From positions 207,184 through 271,183 of the forward strand of contig NZ_BCVP01000007.1 of NCBI RefSeq assembly GCF_001591805.1: a stretch of DNA of 64,000 nt. Direction: 5' to 3'. The notes below the pieces were generated by a model. That model was not told the DNA's origin. It was given only the letters and a program-made list of their open reading frames with translations, and did no database searches. This DNA is from Neobacillus novalis NBRC 102450 (lineage in GTDB: Bacteria; Bacillota; Bacilli; Bacillales; Cytobacillaceae). This document shows, piece after piece, positions 1 through 6,968 of the stretch. The translations under genes and the position numbers were made by a program. Position 1 is the first letter of the stretch. Every line of letters begins with the position of its first letter.

Positions 1-1155
1 TTTTATTCCACGATCATACATAAGTGTGGTGACGATTGCGATTAGGAATAGTCCGATCAATACGAAAAATAATGAGGACATGCTATACAGATCTACTATT
101 ATTCCGCCTAGTAATGGGCCAACCATTCTTCCGCCTGTAGCTGTACTATTTACGATTCCTTGGTAAAAACCTTCTCTCCCCTTAGGCGCTAGATCGAAAG
201 CAATGGTAGGAACTGCCGGCCAGATGAACATTTCACCGACTGTTAGAATAATCATTGCAACGACGAAGCCTGAAAAAGCACTCGCATTTCCTGCAACTAA
301 AAATGAAACGATAAAGATACCAATTCCAATAAGGATTTGCACCTTAAGTGAAGCCGTTATATGCTTTAGCACGCCATTTAATAGTGGCTGCCCAATAACG
401 ATGATGGCCCCGTTTATCGCCCATAGTAAACTATATTGTTTCAATGAAATGTTGATTTCCTGTGTGTAGGAAGCAATGGTTGTTGTCCATTGACTATAAG
501 CAACCCAACAAAGCAAATACCCACCGCAAACAATCAGTAAAGCCTGCAGATTTGCTTTGTTTTTTACAACATTTATCGCTTTTTCTTTATTGTCATGTAT
601 TGCTGTCTCTACCAGGATTCCCTTATATCCAAATAAAGCAATTAGTAGAAAGATTACATACATGATGGTGTTGGCTAAGAAGATTAATTGGAATGAGTAA
701 GCTGCTACAATCCCTCCAAGAAATGCACCTACTGCAACTCCAAGGTTTTGTGCGACATAAAGGGCATTAAATGATTTACGCCCGCCTTCTTTCCATACGG
801 AACCTGCCATCGCATACATCGATGGAAAAATAATTCCTGTTCCAAAGCCTGTGATGGTAAGGAAAACGACGTATTGTGGCCAGTCATGCCAAATGGATAG
901 GCCGATTAGGGCTAAGAGGGAAATAGCAATTCCCAATATAATAGATTTATAGCCGCCAATTTTATCGAATAAATGGCCGCCATAAAGATTTCCGATGACG
1001 TTTGCTCCTGAGTTGAGCATGAGGACAATCCCGGCAATGGAGAGGGACTTTCCTAAATGATCGTGAATATAGATTGTATTTAAAGGCCATAAAAAAGAAG
1101 AGCCTATTACATTCACTGCCATCCCGATGATTAAAAGCCATAAGGCACGCGGCAT
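1..1155 (-). CDS. MFS permease (3' end outside the window)
   Basis: The minus strand is open from an ATG at 1155 to the window edge, about 385 codons, so only the C-terminus is missing. The translation is a series of hydrophobic segments typical of a 12-helix major facilitator. After the second helix there is a motif-A-like loop (GGHLFDKIGGYK). A charged central loop (VETAIHDNKEKAINVV) separates the two halves. An AAAGGAG ribosome binding site lies 8 bases before the ATG. It resembles drug- or sugar-efflux MFS proteins, but nothing visible fixes the substrate. It appears to be a single gene, with 390 bases separating it from nrfA, which is transcribed in the same direction. Confidence 0.85.
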   Translation of the reverse strand, partial: MPRALWLLIIGMAVNVIGSSFLWPLNTIYIHDHLGKSLSIAGIVLMLNSGANVIGNLYGGHLFDKIGGYKSIILGIAISLLALIGLSIWHDWPQYVVFLTITGFGTGIIFPSMYAMAGSVWKEGGRKSFNALYVAQNLGVAVGAFLGGIVAAYSFQLIFLANTIMYVIFLLIALFGYKGILVETAIHDNKEKAINVVKNKANLQALLIVCGGYLLCWVAYSQWTTTIASYTQEINISLKQYSLLWAINGAIIVIGQPLLNGVLKHITASLKVQILIGIGIFIVSFLVAGNASAFSGFVVAMIILTVGEMFIWPAVPTIAFDLAPKGREGFYQGIVNSTATGGRMVGPLLGGIIVDLYSMSSLFFVLIGLFLIAIVTTLMYDRGIK

Positions 1156-1277
1156 GAAAAACGCTCCTTTAAGATTAACTATTTTGTTTCCCTTGGTAAT
1201 TTTAGCTGTTTTTTTGTAAGGGTGCAATGCTTTTATATTTCCAGTTAGGGCGGGGATTGATTCCGACGATTTTCGGG

Positions 1278-1403
1278 TTTATTTCGCCAAACTTGGGATT
1301 TATCTCGCCAAACTCGGCGCTTATTTCGCCAAACCGAGGGTTTATTTCGCCAACTTCACGATTTATTTCGCCAAACCCCACATTTGACCCCGCAAATTGA
1401 CAC
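1278..1403. repeat. Degenerate tandem repeat, about 21-bp unit, five to six copies
   Basis: Units with consensus TTTATTTCGCCAAAC plus six variable bases start near 1278, 1299, 1320, 1341 and 1362. A more decayed sixth unit starts near 1383. The core ATTTCGCCAA is kept while the following bases vary. The array lies between the nrfA terminator and the MFS gene. No reading frame or hairpin explains it. Confidence 0.75.
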
Positions 1404-1434
1404 TCCAGCCCAATTCATTCAAAATAAAAGCAAG

Positions 1435-1467
1435 AAAACACTGTTCCCCAAAGAGAAACAGTGTTTT
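1435..1467 (-). terminator. Terminator-like hairpin downstream of nrfA
   Basis: AAAACACTGTT at 1435-1445 pairs with AACAGTGTTTT at 1457-1467 around a short loop. On the minus strand the tract that follows is T-rich but interrupted. It most likely ends the nrf transcript. Confidence 0.65.
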
Positions 1468-1483
1468 CCAGAAATTATTACAA

Positions 1484-1547
1484 GGCTCTTTCCTAAATTC
1501 TTATTCCTTCTTGGTCGGACGAATAAGAACTGCTAATGGAAAGGGTC
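1484..1547 (-). other. Nested hairpin in the nrfA 3' untranslated region
   Basis: An outer 10-bp pairing (GGCTCTTTCC at 1484-1493 with GGAAAGGGTC at 1538-1547, two wobbles) encloses a perfect 9-bp stem (TTCTTATTC at 1499-1507 with GAATAAGAA at 1521-1529). The structure abuts the nrfA stop codon. It could protect the mRNA 3' end; function is not known. Confidence 0.4.
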
Positions 1548-2998
1548 TATTTTTTTGGAACTGCTGACACTACCGGTGCTTGGGCAGGGAAATAACTATT
1601 AACAGCATGGTCTTTCTTCTTCTCGTTTACCTTTTCATCGAAGACAGCTTTTTTAGCTTTTTCAATTTCCTTGTCAAGCTCATCCATGTTGACGCCTTTT
1701 TTCACAAGCTCTTCCGTTGCAAGGCGAATCGCTTTGCTAGACTGCTCAATGGACATCCGTAAGGAATCCATTGATCCTTGCGGGTTATGGAAGCCGGCGG
1801 AGTTTTCAGCGGCAATGATATCCCAGAACCATTGGCCTTTACGGACAAATTCCTGAGCTTGGTTAATTTTTTCCTGGCTCACCCCTGATGTAATCATTTT
1901 GTTTACATAGTAATGGGCTGAAGTGGAAATATCTTGGGCATCATGTAATCCCTTCACGTTTGCATCTTGAATTTCTATGACACGGTCTTTCAGTTTGTCT
2001 AAATCACGGTCACCGTGACATTGTCCGCAAGATGTTTGCATCGTTTTAAGCGGTGAAGTCCACCAGTGTGAGGTGATCTTTCTTTTTCCATCGACACGTT
2101 CGTATGGCATATGGCAATCGGCACAGGATACATTTGCTTTCCCATGTGTGCCTGATAAGTGAGTTTCAAATTCAGGATGCTGTGCTTTTAACATCGGTGT
2201 GCCGGAAATATTGCTGATCCAGTCTTTCTCAAAACCGTTTTCTTTTGCAATCGTGCTATAGTAATCATACATATCTGCAGGCTTAAAACCTTTTGTCCAC
2301 GGGTAGGTAACTTCACTATTTTTAGCAGCAAAGTAATATTCATCATGGCACTGGCCGCAAACATAGCTGCGCATTTCGTTTTTCGTTGGGTTCGACACAT
2401 CGACCCCCTTTGCTTTCAATGCTTTAAAAAGACTAGGGCGGGTGACGCGTAAATCCATTGTTTTCGGGTCATGGCAGTCAGAACAGCCGATTGGCGAGTG
2501 GCCCATCGCTTCGCCTTTTGGCCAGATATCTTTATTGAAATTGGCGCCCCAATAGCTGTCACCCATTTCTTCAATCATTTTTGGAACAGCCGTTGATTTA
2601 CATGTGTAACAAGAACCAACTGACTTATCAGTAATCCGTTTAACACTGCGAATATCTTCTAAGGCATACGTATGGCCGCGGTCTTCATTGTATTCGGTCG
2701 CAAATCCATATCCATTGAAAAGGATTGGCAGTAATGGTTCTTTATCGGCGTCGTATTTGCTGCGCTTGACCGAACCATTGTATTTTGTGTCTTCCATCTT
2801 TTCATTTTTCTTGTAGCTGTTATATTGAAGCGGAAATAAGTCCTTGAACGCATCATTACTTATTTCATCTGCTGAAAGGCCTGTCGTTTTCTTACCTGCT
2901 GCCGAAGCTGTTTTTTCACCGGAATCATTGCAGCAGCCGGTGATTATCAACACAAATGACAGCAGGAGAAGATATGCCCCATATCGAATCCTTCCCAT
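1547..2998 (-). CDS. nrfA: Ammonia-forming cytochrome c nitrite reductase, catalytic subunit
   Basis: NrfA reduces nitrite to ammonium with six electrons outside the membrane. The 483-residue protein has one CxxCK motif (C130-K134), diagnostic for the lysine-ligated active-site haem, and four CxxCH motifs near residues 172, 214, 292 and 324, giving five haems as expected. The QHP motif near 273 fits the catalytic histidine region. The N-terminus is a signal peptide ending in a lipobox (ITGC, Cys22), so it should be a lipoprotein held on the outer face of the membrane. It lies 3 bases after nrfH, so the two are surely co-transcribed. No dedicated NrfEF-like haem lyase for the CxxCK site is nearby. 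Confidence 0.96.
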   Translation of the reverse strand: MGRIRYGAYLLLLSFVLIITGCCNDSGEKTASAAGKKTTGLSADEISNDAFKDLFPLQYNSYKKNEKMEDTKYNGSVKRSKYDADKEPLLPILFNGYGFATEYNEDRGHTYALEDIRSVKRITDKSVGSCYTCKSTAVPKMIEEMGDSYWGANFNKDIWPKGEAMGHSPIGCSDCHDPKTMDLRVTRPSLFKALKAKGVDVSNPTKNEMRSYVCGQCHDEYYFAAKNSEVTYPWTKGFKPADMYDYYSTIAKENGFEKDWISNISGTPMLKAQHPEFETHLSGTHGKANVSCADCHMPYERVDGKRKITSHWWTSPLKTMQTSCGQCHGDRDLDKLKDRVIEIQDANVKGLHDAQDISTSAHYYVNKMITSGVSQEKINQAQEFVRKGQWFWDIIAAENSAGFHNPQGSMDSLRMSIEQSSKAIRLATEELVKKGVNMDELDKEIEKAKKAVFDEKVNEKKKDHAVNSYFPAQAPVVSAVPKK

Positions 2999-3001
2999 TT
3001 T

Positions 3002-3514
3002 TTAAAATCCTCCCTTATTTTCTAATAATTCTCCTGATTTAGGTGGCTTATTATAATGATCATCTTTAAAGCCTTTCCCATGCGGAACTGTTTTGTGACA
3101 GGATATACACTTATCCTTTGCGTCATGTGATACATTGCTGAGCGTACTGTTGTGGCACGAAATACAGTTATCATTCATGATATCTTTCGTGCGGTCCGTC
3201 GCCTGGATTACATCCGGAATATCATCGGTTCCGAGTGTGTTGAAATAAATATGTGTCATCCCGGCACGGCCTTTAAAAAATAACTTCCCGACTTCACTCT
3301 TGTGTGGCAAATGGCAGTCATTACACTGTAAATCGGAATGTGTAGAATCCACGAATGACGTATAAACGGATTTCATCGTATGACAGTTTTGACAAAAACC
3401 AGGTGAATCCAAGTAAGCCATTGTTTTGACTGTTGAAAACGATAAAAATACGCCGACAAGCAGGGCCAGCACAATTAAAAACTTTTTGTTCATCTTCAAA
3501 AGCTTTTTAAACAT
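3002..3514 (-). CDS. nrfH: Cytochrome c nitrite reductase, quinol-oxidising subunit
   Basis: NrfH is a NapC/NirT-type tetraheme cytochrome that takes electrons from menaquinol and passes them to NrfA. The 170-residue protein has one N-terminal membrane helix (residues about 11-31) and four CxxCH motifs (CQNCH, CNDCH, CISCH, CISCH). I chose the ATG at 3514 because a GGAGGTGA ribosome binding site lies just before it; an ATG five codons upstream would overlap that site. It sits between the exported protein gene and nrfA and is probably in the same transcript. The men genes at 45957-54684 supply the likely electron donor. Confidence 0.95.
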   Translation of the reverse strand: MFKKLLKMNKKFLIVLALLVGVFLSFSTVKTMAYLDSPGFCQNCHTMKSVYTSFVDSTHSDLQCNDCHLPHKSEVGKLFFKGRAGMTHIYFNTLGTDDIPDVIQATDRTKDIMNDNCISCHNSTLSNVSHDAKDKCISCHKTVPHGKGFKDDHYNKPPKSGELLENKGGF

Positions 3515-3618
3515 TACTTCACCTCCCATTAATGATCTAAATACTCTCTATTTATTTATTAAAGAACCTTGAAGGCACCTTAATCCCAATTGAATCACGC
3601 CAAAAGGCGCTTTTGTTT

Positions 3619-4425
3619 TTACTGCCTATTCCTGCGATTTCTTATCAGAATGGTCAATGCAGCCACAGATAGAACACTAATCCCGCTAAATGCGCCAACG
3701 GCAATACTTGTGGATTTCTTATTCTCGTTTACTTTCACTTCAGCTGAATCATTTAAAACCTCTGTGGACAGCTTCTCTTCGCTGCGTTCATATGTTAAGG
3801 TGAAGTTTTTTTCTTCACCCGCTTTTACTCCTTGGAAAAGATAGGAGAATGTGTTAGCTGCTTCACCATGATTCTGGTTTTCATCAGGGGCCGGCGTGAG
3901 CTTGAATTTTTTTGCCTTAGACGGCTCTGTAAAGGTAACATTGACGAGTCCGATGTCAGCAAAGCTTTTAAACTGATACGCTAAGGTCTTCTTAGCCTTA
4001 TTTACCTTTAGGCTGTCTGTATAAAATTCGATAACAAATTTGTAGCGTTCATTCGGGCCAATCTCTTCACTTGTTGTCCAGGAAATCGTTCCTTTATCAC
4101 GGTCGATGGCATATTCGATTTCATAGGTCTTTCTTAAATCGCTTGAGTAATCTGCCACATAGCCAATTCGGAAGTTTTTCTCACCCATTGGCAGCGGCAT
4201 TTCAATTTGTCCTTTTTGCGGCCGATCGGAGTTATTTACCATTGAACCCTGATAACCAATTAACAGCGGTGAATGATCCTTCTTTTGATCATTTGGATGA
4301 TAAGCAAACTCCGGCATGACTTGAATCGTCAGCTCTTCCATGCTTAAAATTTTACTCTCAGCAAAGCTAACCGAAGGACACATAATGGCCAGAATGATGC
4401 TAGCGATAAAAAGGTATTTTTTCAT
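3619..4425 (-). CDS. Exported, C-terminally membrane-anchored protein of unknown function, first gene of the nrf locus
   Basis: I do not recognise the family. The 268-residue product has a signal peptide (MKKYLFIASI, cleavage near SFA-ES), a beta-rich extracellular region of about 215 residues without cysteines or haem motifs, and one C-terminal helix followed by RNRRNRQ, which predicts a protein facing outside with a short cytoplasmic tail. The start at 4425 has an AAAGGAAG ribosome binding site; an in-frame ATG 18 codons upstream has none. It precedes nrfH by 104 bases on the same strand and lies directly behind two Fnr-type operators, so it is probably expressed with NrfHA in the absence of oxygen. 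It could be a scaffold, assembly or electron-transfer accessory for the Nrf complex; that is inference from position only. Confidence 0.8.
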   Translation of the reverse strand: MKKYLFIASIILAIMCPSVSFAESKILSMEELTIQVMPEFAYHPNDQKKDHSPLLIGYQGSMVNNSDRPQKGQIEMPLPMGEKNFRIGYVADYSSDLRKTYEIEYAIDRDKGTISWTTSEEIGPNERYKFVIEFYTDSLKVNKAKKTLAYQFKSFADIGLVNVTFTEPSKAKKFKLTPAPDENQNHGEAANTFSYLFQGVKAGEEKNFTLTYERSEEKLSTEVLNDSAEVKVNENKKSTSIAVGAFSGISVLSVAALTILIRNRRNRQ

Positions 4426-4464
4426 GTCAATACTTCCTTTGTTAAGTAAAATTTGTGGATAAAA

Positions 4465-4480
4465 TGTGAACGCATTCACA
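4465..4480 (-). promoter_or_regulatory. Fnr/Crp-type operator, proximal to the nrf locus
   Basis: TGTGAACGCATTCACA carries the half-sites TGTGAA and TTCACA separated by four bases, matching the TGTGA-N6-TCACA box of the Fnr/Crp family. Its centre is only about 47 bases before the first start codon, too close for a class II activator site serving this gene. It may act as a roadblock or on another start site. Confidence 0.7.
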
Positions 4481-4497
4481 TAATCTTCTATTAAAAG

Positions 4498-4519
4498 TGC
4501 TAAGTAGTTTCACTTAGCA
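4498..4519. promoter_or_regulatory. Perfect 8-bp inverted repeat in the nrf leader
   Basis: TGCTAAGT and ACTTAGCA are separated by six bases. The element lies between the two Fnr boxes, inside the predicted 5' leader. It could be an operator or an RNA hairpin; the T tract after it is too poor for a terminator. Confidence 0.4.
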
Positions 4520-4561
4520 AAAGGTGGTATTCGTGGAATGAGGTTTTTAAATCCATATCTC

Positions 4562-4605
4562 ATTTAAACCATGTTAAATAATCTCCATCTGTGACCTCCA
4601 TCACA
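4562..4605 (-). promoter_or_regulatory. Fnr-dependent class II promoter of the nrf locus
   Basis: TGTGACCTCCATCACA at 4590-4605 is an exact TGTGA-N6-TCACA box. With its centre placed at -41.5 the start would be near 4556, and a TTAAAT hexamer (4562-4567 on the minus strand) falls at the -10 position. This is the arrangement of a classical Fnr-activated promoter. Between it and the first gene are an inverted repeat and a second box. Confidence 0.65.
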
Positions 4606-4721
4606 CAATAAATTGTAGTTGTTGCTAAAGTGTGAACATGGTTTTTCTTCTATTTTCATGTTGTTTTTATTAAGAAATTGATGTCCCAAGTGATTTTAGA
4701 GTCATTTTTTAAAAATACCCG

Positions 4722-4757
4722 CAAAAAAATCTCCCAACGAATTGTTGAGAGATTTTA
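4722..4757 (-). terminator. Rho-independent terminator after the ytzC pair
   Basis: On the minus strand AATCTCTCAAC pairs with GTTGGGAGATT (one wobble) across AATTC, followed by a run of Ts. Confidence 0.85.
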
Positions 4758-4765
4758 AACTTTTA

Positions 4766-4942
4766 TTAGGATTGTCCATTTTCTGGGTGCATTTTAGATT
4801 TTACTGGCTGACCGCCTGATTGTTCATATTTCCTTTTTGCGTTCTTGACAAGGTCAACATCCTGGCCGAGTTCGAGATCTTGATTATTGATTCCATTTCG
4901 AGTTTTTTGTTCTGGATTTTGTTGTTTTGATCGTTTTTTCAA
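4766..4942 (-). CDS. Small hydrophilic protein, 58 residues, TTG start
   Basis: A GGAGGAGAG ribosome binding site stands 7 bases before a TTG at 4942, and the frame runs to a TAA at 4766. The product begins MKKRSKQQNPEQKTR and is rich in Lys, Gln, Asn and Glu, with no hydrophobic segment and no cysteine. In composition it resembles small spore-associated proteins of Bacillus, but I cannot place it in a named family. It follows ytzC by 16 bases and is itself followed by a good terminator, so the two form a short operon. Confidence 0.7.
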   Translation of the reverse strand: MKKRSKQQNPEQKTRNGINNQDLELGQDVDLVKNAKRKYEQSGGQPVKSKMHPENGQS

Positions 4943-4958
4943 GAAGTCTCTCCTCCTT

Positions 4959-5222
4959 TTAATGCCCTTTTAAAATCATCGAGTTCTGCAGCTGCTGCAG
5001 CTGCAGCCTCATCCTATGGAGCTGTTCCCGCTGCTGCGAATTGGAAAAATGGGCCATTTTGGCGATATCACCGTAAGTGTCTTCGAGACCCTGTAGTGCC
5101 TGTGTATAATTATCATCGTTATATTGTTCTTGGAGGCTGCTTTGCTTGTATTGTTCCTCGGCAAATCGAATCGCATCCTCACACTGCTGCATCAGGTTAT
5201 CCATTGAATCACGAGTAGCCAT
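4959..5222 (-). CDS. ytzC: YtzC-like protein (DUF2524)
   Basis: The 87-residue product starts MATRDSMDNLMQQCEDAI and contains QQREQLHRMRLQLQQLQNSM, closely matching B. subtilis YtzC as I remember it. It is helical, charged and probably coiled-coil in its second half, with no membrane segment. The function of the family is unknown. The ribosome binding site (GAAGGGGG) is clear. It is the first gene of a two-gene unit and is divergent from mnmL. Confidence 0.8.
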   Translation of the reverse strand: MATRDSMDNLMQQCEDAIRFAEEQYKQSSLQEQYNDDNYTQALQGLEDTYGDIAKMAHFSNSQQREQLHRMRLQLQQLQNSMILKGH

Positions 5223-5412
5223 TTAAGAACCCCCTTCAATCCCTGCTATGAAGCATACGGCTTCATTTCTTATTGTGTTCTCCATTCTTTTTCCTATGAC
5301 AGAAACCGCAGGATAAATTTTTACCAGCCTTCCTTGAAACAATTACAATTGGATAAGGATTTCGCTTCATGTTAAAATTGAGCTTATGAAAATTAAAAGG
5401 AGGTTTTCTGAC

Positions 5413-6372
5413 ATGCTTCAGACAAAACCTTTTCCATATGCAGCTGATGATAAAAGGTACCATACCTGGAATTACCATCTGCGCGGGCATTTCGGTCATA
5501 AGGTGTTTAAAATAGCACTTGATGGCGGCTTTGATTGTCCGAATCGTGACGGAACAGTCGCTCATGGGGGCTGTACCTTCTGCAGTGCAGCCGGTTCAGG
5601 AGATTTTGCCGGTAATCGTGTCGAGACACTGGAAACACAATTTAATGAGATTAAAGAAAAAATGCACACGAAATGGAAAGATGGCAAGTACATGGCCTAC
5701 TTCCAGGCGTTCACGAATACCCATGCATCCGTTGAAGTTCTTCGTGAAAAATACGAAACCGTCCTTAAGCAGGAAGGCGTTGTCGGCTTGTCGATTGCCA
5801 CTCGTCCAGATTGCCTGCCCGATGATGTCGTCGAATATTTAGCAGAATTAAACGAACGAACATATTTATGGGTTGAACTCGGGCTGCAGACTGTGCACGA
5901 ACGTACCGCCCTTCTTATCAATCGTGCCCATGATTTCCAGAGTTATATTGACGGTGTTAAGAAGCTAAGAAAGCATGGGATTCGAATTTGCACGCATATT
6001 ATTAATGGCCTGCCGCTTGAGACGGATGAGATGATGATGGAAACAGCCCGTGAGGTCGCTAAATTGGACGTGCAGGGAATAAAGATTCATTTGCTTCATC
6101 TTTTAAAAGGCACGCCGATGGTCAAGCAATATGAAAAAGGCATGCTTGAATTTCTTTCGCAACAGGAGTATGTCAATTTAGTATGCGACCAATTGGAGAT
6201 CTTACCACCGGAAATGATTGTTCACCGCATTACCGGCGATGGGCCGATTGACTTGATGGTTGGCCCAATGTGGAGTGTGAATAAGTGGGAAGTATTAAAT
6301 TCCATTGATGGAGAATTAAAGCGAAGGGACAGCTGGCAGGGTAAATTTTTTCAAGAGGCATTAAACCGATGA
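5413..6372 (+). CDS. mnmL: Radical SAM enzyme of tRNA wobble uridine modification (YtqA/MnmL)
   Basis: This is the YtqA subgroup of radical SAM proteins (TIGR01212). Cysteines that can bind the iron-sulfur cluster are seen in DCPNRD and GGCTFC. YtqA, renamed MnmL, is reported to take part in converting cmnm5s2U towards mnm5s2U at tRNA position 34 in Gram-positive bacteria. I start it at 5413, where AGGAGG precedes ATG CTT; an ATG nine codons upstream would include that site. The stop overlaps the start of mnmM by four bases (ATGA), as expected for translational coupling. The product is 319 residues. Confidence 0.9.
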   Translation: MLQTKPFPYAADDKRYHTWNYHLRGHFGHKVFKIALDGGFDCPNRDGTVAHGGCTFCSAAGSGDFAGNRVETLETQFNEIKEKMHTKWKDGKYMAYFQAFTNTHASVEVLREKYETVLKQEGVVGLSIATRPDCLPDDVVEYLAELNERTYLWVELGLQTVHERTALLINRAHDFQSYIDGVKKLRKHGIRICTHIINGLPLETDEMMMETAREVAKLDVQGIKIHLLHLLKGTPMVKQYEKGMLEFLSQQEYVNLVCDQLEILPPEMIVHRITGDGPIDLMVGPMWSVNKWEVLNSIDGELKRRDSWQGKFFQEALNR

Positions 6373-6941
6373 AATTGGAGCGTATTCTTCCGTTTGCGAA
6401 AAATTTACTAGAAAAAGCCGTTCAACCCGGTGATGTTGTCGTCGATGCGACAGTTGGCAATGGCCATGATACCGTGTTTTTGGCAGGGCTTGTTGGAGAC
6501 AACGGGAAAGTTTACGGATTTGACGTGCAAAAAGAGGCAATCGTGGCAACAAAGGAGCGCTTGGCGGCTCATGGCTTGTCAGAGCGGGTGACCATTTTTC
6601 ACGAAGGACACGAACAGCTTTCCGCAAAAATTCCAACTTCTGATCAGCGAAAAATTACTGGAGCGATTTTTAACCTTGGCTACTTGCCTGGCAGCGATAA
6701 ATCAATTGTTACTCAACCAGATACAACAATTGCCGCAATCGAGCAGTTATTGGAACTGATGGCACCAGAGGGAATCATCGTCCTTGTTATTTACCACGGG
6801 CACGAACAAGGTACGGTGGAACGGGACATCCTACTTCAATTCTGTCAACAATTAGACCAAAAGAAAGCCCATGTACTGCAATACCAATTTATCAATCAGC
6901 AAAATAATCCGCCGTTTATTGTGGCGCTTGAAAAACGTTAA
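6369..6941 (+). CDS. mnmM: tRNA wobble uridine methyltransferase (YtqB/MnmM)
   Basis: MnmM methylates nm5s2U34 to mnm5s2U34 using S-adenosylmethionine, made by MetK a few genes away. The 190-residue protein is a Rossmann-fold methyltransferase with motif I VVDATVGNGHDT near residue 25 and NLGYLPG near residue 115 as the motif IV region. It is coupled to mnmL by a four-base overlap. A bidirectional hairpin directly after its stop separates it from ytpB. Confidence 0.92.
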   Translation: MKLERILPFAKNLLEKAVQPGDVVVDATVGNGHDTVFLAGLVGDNGKVYGFDVQKEAIVATKERLAAHGLSERVTIFHEGHEQLSAKIPTSDQRKITGAIFNLGYLPGSDKSIVTQPDTTIAAIEQLLELMAPEGIIVLVIYHGHEQGTVERDILLQFCQQLDQKKAHVLQYQFINQQNNPPFIVALEKR

Positions 6942-6942
6942 A

Positions 6943-6965
6943 AACCAGGCTTCATTCGCCTGGTT
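6943..6965. terminator. Bidirectional terminator between mnmM and ytpB
   Basis: AACCAGGC pairs with GCCTGGTT across a seven-base loop. T-rich sequence follows on the plus strand and TTTTTAACG follows on the minus strand. It serves both convergent genes. Confidence 0.85.
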
Positions 6966-6968
6966 ATT

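Noticed and set aside
1278..1403. CRISPR array
   Set aside because: Units are 21 bases with no separate spacers, repeats are degenerate and no cas gene is present.
3590..3620. Terminator between the exported protein gene and nrfH
   Set aside because: CGCC-AAAA-GGCG is a short stem with a T-rich tail only on the plus strand, where no gene ends. On the operon strand it lacks a T tract.
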